Shown: piece after piece, positions 17,834 to 25,259 of the stretch
Position numbering within the stretch: the first letter of the stretch is position 1
How the letters are laid out: each line of letters starts with the position of its first letter
The notes under the pieces: generated by a model
Databases searched by the model: none
Told to the model about the DNA's origin: nothing
The model's input: only the letters and a program-made list of their open reading frames with translations
Made by a program: the position numbers and the translations under genes
Assembly: GCA_031378845.1 (NCBI GenBank)
Contig: JANNES010000015.1
Span: forward strand, 186,001 to 250,000
DNA: 64,000 nucleotides
Source of the DNA: JAJNPS01 sp031378845
Lineage (GTDB): Bacteria > Pseudomonadota > Alphaproteobacteria > Rhodobacterales > Rhodobacteraceae
Direction of reading: 5' to 3'

Positions 17834-18643
17834 CTAGAGCCCGAGCACGTCCATCATGTCATATTGCCCCGGCTTTTGCGTCTGCCCCCAGATCGCCGCC
17901 TTGAGCGCCCCACGCGCAAAGATCGCGCGATCCGTGGCAACATGGCGCAAGATGATCCTTTCACCCATCGCGGCAAAGATCACGTCATGTTCGCCCACGA
18001 TATCGCCGCCGCGAATCGACGAAAACCCGATGGCTCCGGGAACCCGCGCACCCGTGATGCCGTCCCGCGCGCCCACCCGTGCGGCCCCGAAATCGACCTC
18101 ACGCCCTGCCGCCGCCGCCTCACCAAGCATCAGCGCTGTCCCCGAGGGCGCGTCGACCTTCATCTTGTGATGGGCCTCGACAATCTCGATATCCCAGTCC
18201 GCATCCAGCGCACGCGCCACCTTTTCCGTCAGCTTGGTCAACAGGTTGACACCCAGACTCATGTTGCCCGCCCGCACGATCACCGCATGGTGCGCGGCCA
18301 GCGCCAGACGCGCCAGCTGCGTCTCATCCAGCCCTGTCGTCCCGATCACATGCACAACCCGCGCCTGGGCGGCCAAGGCCGCAAACTCTATGGTCGCGGC
18401 GGGCGTGGTGAAATCGACGACTGCTTGCGCATGGGCAAATGCCTCCAGAGGGTCATCGGCTACCATGACACCGACCGGCGCACCGCCCGTCGCCGACCCA
18501 ATATCTTGCCCGATCCAGGGATGCCCCGCGCGCTCAAGACAGGCATGCAGCCGCAGCTTGTCCGACGCAAGGATTGTTGCGACCAACATCTGCCCCATCC
18601 GCCCCGATGCGCCGGTAACCACAACTGCAATGCCCTGGCTCAT
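17834..18643 (-). CDS. dapB: 4-hydroxy-tetrahydrodipicolinate reductase
   Basis: This 269-residue enzyme reduces the dipicolinate precursor in the diaminopimelate/lysine pathway. It has the nucleotide-binding motif VVVTGASGRMGQML and the family signature EAHHKMKVDAPSGTAL, which holds the catalytic His pair and the substrate-binding Lys. The frame is open to 18718; ATG 18643 has GGGGGA five bases upstream and gives the usual family length. It is divergent from rbfA. Confidence 0.95.
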   Translation of the reverse strand: MSQGIAVVVTGASGRMGQMLVATILASDKLRLHACLERAGHPWIGQDIGSATGGAPVGVMVADDPLEAFAHAQAVVDFTTPAATIEFAALAAQARVVHVIGTTGLDETQLARLALAAHHAVIVRAGNMSLGVNLLTKLTEKVARALDADWDIEIVEAHHKMKVDAPSGTALMLGEAAAAGREVDFGAARVGARDGITGARVPGAIGFSSIRGGDIVGEHDVIFAAMGERIILRHVATDRAIFARGALKAAIWGQTQKPGQYDMMDVLGL

Positions 18644-18737
18644 GCTGTCCCCCATCCTTATCCCCGCTTTAGCCGCCTTTGGCCAAACCGCAAAGCCCGC
18701 CGTTGCGGTCACTGCCAAAAGCGCCTAAATCCCCCGC

Positions 18738-19154
18738 ATGGCACAAAAGCGCTCCCCTTCCGGCTCGGGCCCCAAACAGCGACAGTTGCGGGTCGGCGAA
18801 CTGATCCGCCGGACGCTCGCCGATATCCTGAACCGGGGTGAAATCCACGATCCAGACCTCAACCGCATGTCGATCACGGTGGGTGAAGTGTCCTGCTCAC
18901 CCGACCTCAAGATCGCGACAGTGCATGTCATGCCGCTGATGGGCTCGGTCCCGGTCGAAGATGCGATCGCCGCCCTGTCGCGCAACAAATACGAACTGCG
19001 CCGCCGGATCTCGGCGGAACTGACCCTGAAATACGCGCCCGACCTGCGCTTTCGCCCCGACGCGGTTTTTGACCGATTGGAAGAAAGCCGCCGTCTGTTC
19101 GCTGATCCGGTCGTGCAGCGCGACATCGCCGCCCCCGACGCGCCGGAAGACTGA
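18738..19154 (+). CDS. rbfA: 30S ribosome-binding factor RbfA
   Basis: This 138-residue KH-fold protein is needed for 16S rRNA 5'-end maturation and growth in the cold. Conserved stretches are VGELIRRTLADILNRGEI, MSITVGEVSCSPDLKIATV and LKYAPDLRFRPDAVFDRLEE. The short N-terminal extension (QKRSPSGSGPKQRQLR) is common in Alphaproteobacteria. truB lies two genes downstream on the same strand, and the pair is often linked. Confidence 0.94.
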   Translation: MAQKRSPSGSGPKQRQLRVGELIRRTLADILNRGEIHDPDLNRMSITVGEVSCSPDLKIATVHVMPLMGSVPVEDAIAALSRNKYELRRRISAELTLKYAPDLRFRPDAVFDRLEESRRLFADPVVQRDIAAPDAPED

Positions 19155-19158
19155 TCCG

Positions 19159-19884
19159 ATGCGCTGGATGTTCGCCCTTTTGGTGGCGTGCCTTCCGCTG
19201 CCAGTCACGGCGGCAGTCTGTTCTGATCAGATCTTCGACGGCGCCAGCTTTACGATCTGCGAGGTCACGACGGCGGACGACGTGCGCCTTTTCCACACCG
19301 GACCAGACGGCGTGCTTGGCAGCTTTTCGGCTGTCAATGACCTGTTGGCGGGCCAAGGCCAGACGCTTGGTTTTGCGATGAATGCAGGGATGTACCATCC
19401 CGACCGCGCCCCTGTCGGGCTATACATCGACGAGGGCGTCACCACATCCGACCTTGTCACCCGCGATGGACCCGGCAATTTCGGGCTGCTGCCAAACGGG
19501 GTCTTTTGCATCACCGACCGCTTTGCCATCCTTGAATCGCGTCGCTACGCCAATGCGCCGCCTGCCTGTCGCTTTGCCACGCAATCAGGCCCGATGCTGG
19601 TAATCGACGGGGCGCTGCATCCGAAATTCCTCGCGACTTCGGACTCGCTCAACACCCGCAACGGCGTCGGCGTCTCGACAGATGGCCAGCGCGCGGTCTT
19701 TGCAATCTCCAACGTTCCTGTCAACTTTCACACCTTTGCGCGGTTCTTTCGCGACGCGCTCGGCGTGCCGAACGCCCTGTTTCTCGATGGCTCCATCTCG
19801 CGGCTCTATGCACCTGCGCTGAACCGCGACGATCTTGGCCTGCCACTGGGGCCGATCATCGGCACCGTTGTGCCCAACGGCTGA
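19159..19884 (+). CDS. Phosphodiester glycosidase (DUF2233/NAGPA) family protein
   Basis: This 241-residue exported protein has a signal peptide (WMFALLVACLPLPVTAAV). It carries GFAMNAGMYHPDRAPVGLYI, NGVFCITDR, QSGPMLVIDG, RNGVGVSTDG and LFLDGSISRLY, the pattern of the phosphodiester glycosidase family of the human uncovering enzyme. Bacterial substrates are unknown; a cell-envelope or polysaccharide target is plausible. It sits tightly between rbfA and truB (4 bp after rbfA, 3 bp before truB), so it is probably cotranscribed with them. Confidence 0.85.
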   Translation: MRWMFALLVACLPLPVTAAVCSDQIFDGASFTICEVTTADDVRLFHTGPDGVLGSFSAVNDLLAGQGQTLGFAMNAGMYHPDRAPVGLYIDEGVTTSDLVTRDGPGNFGLLPNGVFCITDRFAILESRRYANAPPACRFATQSGPMLVIDGALHPKFLATSDSLNTRNGVGVSTDGQRAVFAISNVPVNFHTFARFFRDALGVPNALFLDGSISRLYAPALNRDDLGLPLGPIIGTVVPNG

Positions 19885-19887
19885 CGG

Positions 19888-20811
19888 ATGGCGCGCCGCA
19901 ACAAGGGCCTGCCGGTGTCGGGCTGGGTGATCATCGACAAACCGCCCGGCATCACCTCGACCTCGGTCGTGAACAAGGTCAAATGGGCGTATGATGCCCG
20001 AAAGGCCGGTCATGCAGGCACCCTCGACCCCGCAGCAACTGGCCTTCTGGCAGTGGCTCTGGGCGAGGCGACCAAGACCGTCCCTTACGTGACCGACGCC
20101 GAAAAATGCTACCGCTTCATGGTGCGTTTTGGTGCAGCGACCGATACCGACGATGCCGAAGGGCAGGTCATCGACACCCGCGACATGCGACCCACCGACG
20201 ATGACATCCGCGCAGGCTTGGCCGCCTTTACCGGCAATATCCTGCAAGTCCCACCGCAATATTCTGCCGTAAAGGTTGACGGCCAGCGTGCCTATGACCT
20301 GGCACGAGAGGGGGAAAGCCTCGATCTTGTCGCGCGCCACCTGAACGTGTCGCATCTCGTCATGTTGAAGCGTCCCGATCCGGATCACGCCCTTTTGGAG
20401 ATGATCTGCGGCAAGGGCGGCTATGTCCGCGCCATCGCGCGCGATCTTGGGGCGGCCTTGGGTTGCCTTGGACATGTGCAGTGGCTGCGCCGCGTCTGGT
20501 CCGGGCCGTTCCACGTTGACGACGCGGTCACGCTGGACCAGATCGACGCCGCTGCCCGCAGCCCGCAAATCCGTGCCTATCTGCGACCACTTGAAATCGG
20601 CCTTGTCGGCCTGCCCCGGCTGGCGGTGACACACGCCAACGCGGGCCTGCTCCGCCACGGCAACGCGGCAGCGGTGACCGGCCACCAGCCTGACTTTGAT
20701 GCGCTGGCCTGGGCCGCCGAGAACGGCCAGCCTGTCGCCCTTGGGCATGTCCGGCACGGTATCCTTTACCCGTCGCGGGTCTTTGTCAGCGATACAACCA
20801 GCGATGAATGA
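19888..20811 (+). CDS. truB: tRNA pseudouridine-55 synthase
   Basis: This 307-residue enzyme converts U55 of the T-loop of tRNAs to pseudouridine. It starts with GWVIIDKPPGITSTSVVNKV and has GHAGTLDPAATGLL, with the catalytic Asp in TLDP, followed by YRFMVRFGAATDTDDAEG and PQYSAVKVDGQRAYDLAR. The C-terminal part (GKGGYVRAIARDLG) contains the conserved tRNA-binding block. The gene overlaps the following DUF1643 gene by eight bases. Confidence 0.96.
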   Translation: MARRNKGLPVSGWVIIDKPPGITSTSVVNKVKWAYDARKAGHAGTLDPAATGLLAVALGEATKTVPYVTDAEKCYRFMVRFGAATDTDDAEGQVIDTRDMRPTDDDIRAGLAAFTGNILQVPPQYSAVKVDGQRAYDLAREGESLDLVARHLNVSHLVMLKRPDPDHALLEMICGKGGYVRAIARDLGAALGCLGHVQWLRRVWSGPFHVDDAVTLDQIDAAARSPQIRAYLRPLEIGLVGLPRLAVTHANAGLLRHGNAAAVTGHQPDFDALAWAAENGQPVALGHVRHGILYPSRVFVSDTTSDE

Positions 20812-21328
20812 CGCCGCTCGCCCCGTTGTCCGCGCTTTCCAGAAAGGCGACGCCGCGTCTGAGGCGGTCTATTCCGCCTGCCAGCGCTATCGCTATGCCC
20901 TGACGCGCATCTGGCAGCCGGATGCCACCCGCGTGACCTTTGTGATGTTGAACCCCTCGACCGCCACCGAGTTCCAGAATGACCCCACGGTGGAACGCTG
21001 CGAGCGCCGCGCCCGCGCGCTGGGTCACGGCGCCTTTCGCGTCACCAACATTTTTGCCTTTCGTGCCACCGACCCGCGTATCATGCGCGCCGAAGCAGAC
21101 CCCACCGGTCCCGCCAATGACACCGCCATCACCGAGGCCGCACTATGGGCCGATCAGGTGGTCTGCGCGTGGGGCAGCAATGGGGCGCATCTGGCCCGGG
21201 GAGTGCGTGTCGCCAAGCTGCTGCGCGCGACCGGCAAGCCCCTCTGGCACCTCGGCCTGACCCAAGGCGGCGACCCGCGCCATCCGCTTTACATCGGCTA
21301 TGCGCAAGCGCCCATACGCTGGGACTAG
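20804..21328 (+). CDS. DUF1643 family protein
   Basis: This 174-residue protein has LNPSTATEFQNDPTVERCER, RVTNIFAFRATDP, WGSNGAHLARG and LGLTQGGDPRHPLYI, the core of DUF1643. The family is widespread in bacteria and phages and uncharacterised; the conserved Asn/Ser/Thr-rich LNPST block suggests an enzyme. The ATG lies within the end of truB. Confidence 0.88.
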   Translation: MNDAARPVVRAFQKGDAASEAVYSACQRYRYALTRIWQPDATRVTFVMLNPSTATEFQNDPTVERCERRARALGHGAFRVTNIFAFRATDPRIMRAEADPTGPANDTAITEAALWADQVVCAWGSNGAHLARGVRVAKLLRATGKPLWHLGLTQGGDPRHPLYIGYAQAPIRWD

Positions 21329-21345
21329 CGTCGCACACGCCAGCA

Positions 21346-22296
21346 TCACGCCGCCGCGGCCAGCCGGATATCGTCCAGCATCAGACCCGCGCCACCCTGA
21401 ACCACCGCCAAAGGCACCCCGTCAAGCAAGATCGTCACATCGTCGGACCCATCCGCAGGCTCCAGAGAGACCGTCGGGTCGGGATGCACCGATGCATCGA
21501 ACACCACCACGATCTGGTCATCCACCGCATTGTAATCGGCAATCGTCTCGACAGCGCCGTCATTGACCCAATCGTCAAGAAAGAAGATGTCTGCCCCTTC
21601 GCCACCGCTGCCCACGTCGCCATCGTGCAGATGGACCTCGTCATCTCCGTCGCCACCGTTCAGGTAGTCCGCACCCGAGGCGACCGCCCCGGCACCGCCA
21701 AAGATCGTGTCGTTGCCAGCATTGCCGTCCAGAACGTCCTGCCCCGCACCGCCGTCAATCTGGTCACCGTCGTAGCCACCAGCCACCCAGTCATCGCCAT
21801 CGCCGCCGTCCAGACTGTCCTGGCCTTCGCCGCCGAGCAGACTGTCATCGCCTTCACCGCCCGCCAGCTGGTCGTCCCCGGTCTGCCCGGCGATCAGATC
21901 ATCGCCCGCGTCGCCCATGACCACGTCATCGCCTGCATCGCCGTTCAGTGCATCGGACCCATCGCCGCCATGCACCGCATCATCGCCATTGCCGCCATGC
22001 ACCACGTCTTTGCCAGCCCCGGCCACAAGGACATCATCTCCGTCGCGGCCATCCAGCTGATCGACGCCGCCTTCGCCGTTCAGCGTGTCTTGCCCCGTAT
22101 CGCCCGCCGCAATCTCGTCCGCATCGGTCCCGGTCCATAACAGGTCCACAGGCGACGCATCGCTGTCGTCGTCCCCGCCGTTGCCGTCCTCGTCCTGGTC
22201 ATCGCCTTCGGCTTTGCCAGTCTCTGGCGCGCGCATGATGGCATCGGCAGCCACGCCCGCGAAAAGCGCCCCCAACAGTCCCAAAATCCCCAACAT
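21346..22296 (-). CDS. RTX-type calcium-binding repeat protein
   Basis: This protein of about 316 residues has a hydrophobic N-terminus (MLGILGLLGALFAGVAAD), an acidic linker (GDDQDEDGNGGDDDSD) and about a dozen nine-residue repeats of the GGxGxDxLx type between about 60 and 210, for example GGEGDDSLLGGEGQDSLDGG. These form calcium-bound beta-rolls outside the cell. The C-terminus (ADYLNGG, IADYNAVDDQIVV, VPLAVVQGG) resembles the non-cleaved secretion signal of type I substrates, but no type I exporter is nearby. It has no recognisable catalytic domain. ATG 22296 has GGTGGAG upstream. Confidence 0.8.
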   Translation of the reverse strand: MLGILGLLGALFAGVAADAIMRAPETGKAEGDDQDEDGNGGDDDSDASPVDLLWTGTDADEIAAGDTGQDTLNGEGGVDQLDGRDGDDVLVAGAGKDVVHGGNGDDAVHGGDGSDALNGDAGDDVVMGDAGDDLIAGQTGDDQLAGGEGDDSLLGGEGQDSLDGGDGDDWVAGGYDGDQIDGGAGQDVLDGNAGNDTIFGGAGAVASGADYLNGGDGDDEVHLHDGDVGSGGEGADIFFLDDWVNDGAVETIADYNAVDDQIVVVFDASVHPDPTVSLEPADGSDDVTILLDGVPLAVVQGGAGLMLDDIRLAAAA

Positions 22297-22305
22297 CCCA
22301 CACAC

Positions 22306-22620
22306 TCCACCAAGGGCCGCACCCCGCGCCCGTTAACCATGAAACACCCTAATAATATGATTTCATTAGAGTTTTATGTGATCATCATAGCACGATTCTG
22401 GGTCCCAAGCCAGCAACGGCGATGCGCGGCACCCGACTTTCTGCAGCCATGGTTAGGAAAAGGTGGAGAGCGCCTTGGCAGGGCGCAGCCGGGGCAGTCC
22501 CCCCTTGCCATCCAAGGGCTTTTGCACTAATTGCGCCAAATCCGCAGACCAACGCGGACGCATCGGCCCTGCTGGACGACATCCCGGCTTGCGCCATAAC
22601 CCTCTTTACAGGAGATCCCG
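22306..22620. other. Promoter region between RTX gene and rpsO
   Basis: These 315 bp between divergent genes hold no convincing gene. The first part (22335-22400) is unusually AT-rich for this genome and probably carries the promoters. The rest is the long rpsO leader, ending with AGGAG at 22611-22615. Autoregulation of S15 by leader binding is known in other bacteria, but no pseudoknot could be established by eye. Confidence 0.4.
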
Positions 22621-22890
22621 ATGTCGATCACCGTCGAAGACAAGGCCCGCCTGATCAAGGAATACGCGACCAAAGAGCACGACACGGGTTCGCCCGAGGT
22701 TCAGGTTGCGATCCTGTCGTCACGCATCGCCACGCTGACCGAGCATTTCAAGGGCCACAAGAAAGACAACCACTCACGCCGTGGCCTCTTGATGATGGTC
22801 GCCCAGCGCCGCAAGCTTCTGGATTACCTCAAGGGCAAGGACGAGCCGCGCTACACCACGCTGATCACCCGCCTCGGCCTGCGCCGCTAA
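22621..22890 (+). CDS. rpsO: 30S ribosomal protein S15
   Basis: This 89-residue protein binds 16S rRNA early in assembly of the 30S platform. It is a full-length match to the family: GSPEVQVAILSSRIATLTEH, FKGHKKDNHSRRGLLMMV and LLDYLKGKDEPRY. It is preceded by AGGAG and followed by a strong terminator. The usual rpsO-pnp pair is split here by three genes and repeat elements. Confidence 0.97.
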   Translation: MSITVEDKARLIKEYATKEHDTGSPEVQVAILSSRIATLTEHFKGHKKDNHSRRGLLMMVAQRRKLLDYLKGKDEPRYTTLITRLGLRR

Positions 22891-22912
22891 ACCGGCCACC
22901 ACGCGAACCCCG

Positions 22913-22947
22913 AACGCCCGCAGCGCAAGCCGCGGGCGTTTTGTTTT
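22913..22947 (+). terminator. Rho-independent terminator of rpsO
   Basis: The 9-bp stem AACGCCCGC (22913-22921) / GCGGGCGTT (22932-22940) is followed by TTGTTTT, 23 bp after the rpsO stop. Confidence 0.85.
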
Positions 22948-23127
22948 GGGGCTTGGGCCTGAAGGTCCCGCCGCAAAGCAAGAGAACCGACCCCGCCAGG
23001 CAAGGGCGCTGCAGATGGGCGAGGCGATGGGGATTTGCCGCGACTACCCGACGCCCAAAGGCCGCACCTCGTCCTTCGGACCTCTCTGGATAACTGAAAT
23101 GGTGCGAAGGGCAGGGTAGGTCTGGCC

Positions 23128-23388
23128 TCACCATTTGGCGGCTTCAGTCGCCGCCGCCTCGGCCAGATGATCCCCGGCGTTCCGATCCAGCGGCAAGGAC
23201 AGCGCCACCTCCAGTTCATAGGGCGTCAGACCGATGTCGCGCAGTTGGACAATCGACATCGGGCCATAGCTGCGGCGAATCCGGCGGCGGCGCATCGCTT
23301 CGGCGATCCGGTCAAGCAGCGGAAGGAACGACAGCCACGCGCCAATCAGGACGGGGGCGGTGCGCTGGGGGGAACGGGTATAGGCCAT
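23128..23388 (-). CDS. DUF1127 domain small protein
   Basis: This 86-residue basic protein has the DUF1127 pattern in its centre: LDRIAEAMRRRRIRRSYG followed by LRDIGLTPYEL. DUF1127 proteins of Alphaproteobacteria are small, Arg-rich, and in some species influence sRNA turnover and stress or phosphate responses. The N-terminal part (PVLIGAWLSFLPLLDR) is hydrophobic. It is divergent from the HxlR regulator, with 154 bp between the starts. Confidence 0.75.
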   Translation of the reverse strand: MAYTRSPQRTAPVLIGAWLSFLPLLDRIAEAMRRRRIRRSYGPMSIVQLRDIGLTPYELEVALSLPLDRNAGDHLAEAAATEAAKW

Positions 23389-23542
23389 GATGGATCCTCC
23401 TTGGGATTACGGTTTCTGCCCCTCCATCCTGCTGCCCGCACCGCCGCTTCGGCCAGTTCTGGAACCGAAGGACACCGATACGCTTTTCGAACTAGGCGTA
23501 ATCTGCCCAGTCCACTACATTTGTCCGAAAGAGGGTCCGACC

Positions 23543-24253
23543 ATGCCAAGCAAGCCCTATGGAAGCATCTGCGCCCTGTCCAAAGCCTGCGACGCACTCG
23601 AGCCGCGCTGGACGCTTCTGATCCTGAACCAGATGTGGTCTGGCTATTCCCGGTTCAGCGACCTGCGCCGCGCCGTGGGCAACATCTCTCCCGGCGTCCT
23701 TTCCAAGCGCCTGTCCGAGATGGAACGCTTGGGCCTGATTGAACGCATAGAAGATCGTGCCCGGGGTACGGTGGATTATGTCCGCACCCCGATGGCGATC
23801 GAGCTGGAACCTGCAATGGATGCGCTGTCCATCTGGGCCCAGCGCAACATCGAGGCCGAGGTGGCACTGGCGGACGCCAATCTGTCAATGCTGATGGGTT
23901 ATATTGGCAAGCACCTCGTGACCGGGGCCCTTCCTCAACACCGAGTCGTGATGCGCTTCCATTTCTCTGACGAACCCGGCCCCCACAAAACCTGGTTCTT
24001 CCTGGTCGAGCCCGGCACACCCTGCGATGTCTGCGTCAGCTTGCCCGATGTCGATATCGACCTTTACCTCGAATTGACCAAGGTGTCGCTCCATGCCGCC
24101 TGTTCGGGTCGTTCGACCGTGCCGCGCGAAATCGAGGCCGGGCGCATGTTCGTCACGGGCGACCCTCTTTTGATGCGCTCCATCTCGCAATGGTTGCCCC
24201 GGTCCTATTATGCCGACGTCGAGGGCATCCGCATGTTGCACGCCGCCCAATAG
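23543..24253 (+). CDS. HxlR-type transcriptional regulator with C-terminal SCP2-like domain
   Basis: This 236-residue protein has an N-terminal winged helix of the HxlR (DUF24) type: SICALSKACDALEPRWTLLI, RFSDLRRAVGNISPGVLSKR and LIERIEDRARGTVDYVRT. The C-terminal part (SDEPGPHKTWFFLVEPGTP, VDIDLYLELTKVSLHAACSG) resembles a small sterol-carrier-like ligand domain often fused in this subgroup. ATG 23543 follows GAGGGT. The effector and targets are unknown; the divergent DUF1127 gene is the obvious candidate target. Confidence 0.85.
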   Translation: MPSKPYGSICALSKACDALEPRWTLLILNQMWSGYSRFSDLRRAVGNISPGVLSKRLSEMERLGLIERIEDRARGTVDYVRTPMAIELEPAMDALSIWAQRNIEAEVALADANLSMLMGYIGKHLVTGALPQHRVVMRFHFSDEPGPHKTWFFLVEPGTPCDVCVSLPDVDIDLYLELTKVSLHAACSGRSTVPREIEAGRMFVTGDPLLMRSISQWLPRSYYADVEGIRMLHAAQ

Positions 24254-24287
24254 GGTCCCCCAACCCTTCCCCTTCCTAATCCCCGCC

Positions 24288-24370
24288 TTTTCCTGTTTTC
24301 GACCGCAATCTACGATATGAGGCCCGCCCGCGACCGCATGCATAGGATTGGGGGCGGCGGCAAAGGGGCC
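24288..24370 (+). repeat. 83-bp intergenic repeat, copy A
   Basis: This stretch matches 25119-25201 at 72 of 83 positions with no gaps, in the same orientation. The conserved core is GGCCCGCCC...CCGCATGCA...GGGGGCGGCGGCAA. It lies just after the HxlR stop and about 85 bp before a strong terminator. Looser similarity continues some 25 bp beyond the right end. It has the look of a dispersed intergenic element. Confidence 0.85.
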
Positions 24371-24453
24371 ACCCTGCAAGTGAGAGACACCGGCAAAGGG
24401 CTGTTGGCAATGCCTCGGCCTGCGCCGCCAGTCCCGGCCAAAGCACTGCATGC

Positions 24454-24489
24454 AACGACCGCAGCGAAAGCTGCGGTCGTTTTGCTTTG
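24454..24489 (+). terminator. Strong rho-independent terminator
   Basis: A perfect 12-bp stem (24454-24465 with 24470-24481) closes on a GAAA tetraloop and is followed by TTTGCTTT. It could end the HxlR transcript or a short RNA carrying repeat copy A. Confidence 0.85.
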
Positions 24490-24566
24490 CGGTGAAAGGA
24501 CTGGCCGCATTTCATCGGATCGCTTAGCTTCGTTTAGACCACTCAAATCAGCGGAAAGGCACGCCC

Positions 24567-25067
24567 ATGTCGATCCAAGATGTTTTGCAGATCCTCGGTG
24601 GCTTTGGGGTCATAGCCTCGGTCATTTTCGCGGGTCTGCAAATCCGCCGCAATACCATCGCGCTGCGTGCTGCGGCGAACCACAATATAAGCCTGTCTTT
24701 CATCAACATGTGGACGGAGCTTGGCCGCAATGCCGACCTCACGGAACTGGTGCTGCGATGCGGCGAAGAATTCGACAGCATGACGCGAGTTGAAAAGGCG
24801 CGATCCAGATTCCAGTTTATGGCCTTCATGCGGATCTATGAGAACGCCTATCTGCAACACGAACTGGGCATTCTGAAAGACGCCGACTGGCAGGCGATCG
24901 TGGGCGGCTTGCGCAATGTTCTGGATCGACCCGATATACCCACGATCTGGGCGCTTGTCTGCGGTCGCAGTAGTGCAGAATTTCGCGCGTTTGTTGACAC
25001 GTTGATCTCCGATTTGGCTATCAAGAAACAGCGCGACGCGACAAATCTTCTTGCCAACGAAACTTGA
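24567..25067 (+). CDS. Conserved hypothetical protein, one N-terminal membrane segment
   Basis: This 166-residue protein starts with a hydrophobic stretch (DVLQILGGFGVIASVIFAGL) followed by QIRRNTIALRAAANHNISLS, then a helical soluble domain. It resembles a broad group of uncharacterised bacterial proteins with this N-terminal anchor. No enzyme motif is visible. The gene sits between the terminator after HxlR and pnp and is bracketed by the two copies of the 83-bp repeat, which suggests insertion with or between mobile repeat copies. The base composition is somewhat less GC-rich than its neighbours. Confidence 0.7.
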   Translation: MSIQDVLQILGGFGVIASVIFAGLQIRRNTIALRAAANHNISLSFINMWTELGRNADLTELVLRCGEEFDSMTRVEKARSRFQFMAFMRIYENAYLQHELGILKDADWQAIVGGLRNVLDRPDIPTIWALVCGRSSAEFRAFVDTLISDLAIKKQRDATNLLANET

Positions 25068-25118
25068 ACACATATGTCCACCTTCGCTCTCATGGCACGC
25101 CCCTTCCCAACGCGTCCG

Positions 25119-25201
25119 TTTTCCTGTATGCGCCCGCAATCTGCGACGTGAGGCCCGCCCCCGGCCGCATGCAAAGGATAGGGGGCGGCGGCAATGGGGC
25201 C
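25119..25201 (+). repeat. 83-bp intergenic repeat, copy B (pnp leader)
   Basis: This is the second copy of the element at 24288-24370 (72/83 identical). It ends 58 bp before the pnp start. Its right half can form GGCGGC-AATGGG-GCCGCC, a stable hairpin; in copy A the same stem has one mismatch. If transcribed it would be part of the pnp leader. Confidence 0.85.
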
Positions 25202-25259
25202 GCCATGCAAAAGGAAGACATGGCAGGGGCCATGAGTGCTTCCATATAGGGAACGATAC

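Noticed and set aside
21520..22130. Regular short repeats in DNA suggesting a CRISPR array or minisatellite
   Set aside because: They encode degenerate GGxGxDxxx nonapeptides in one open frame; period is 27 bp with no unique spacers.
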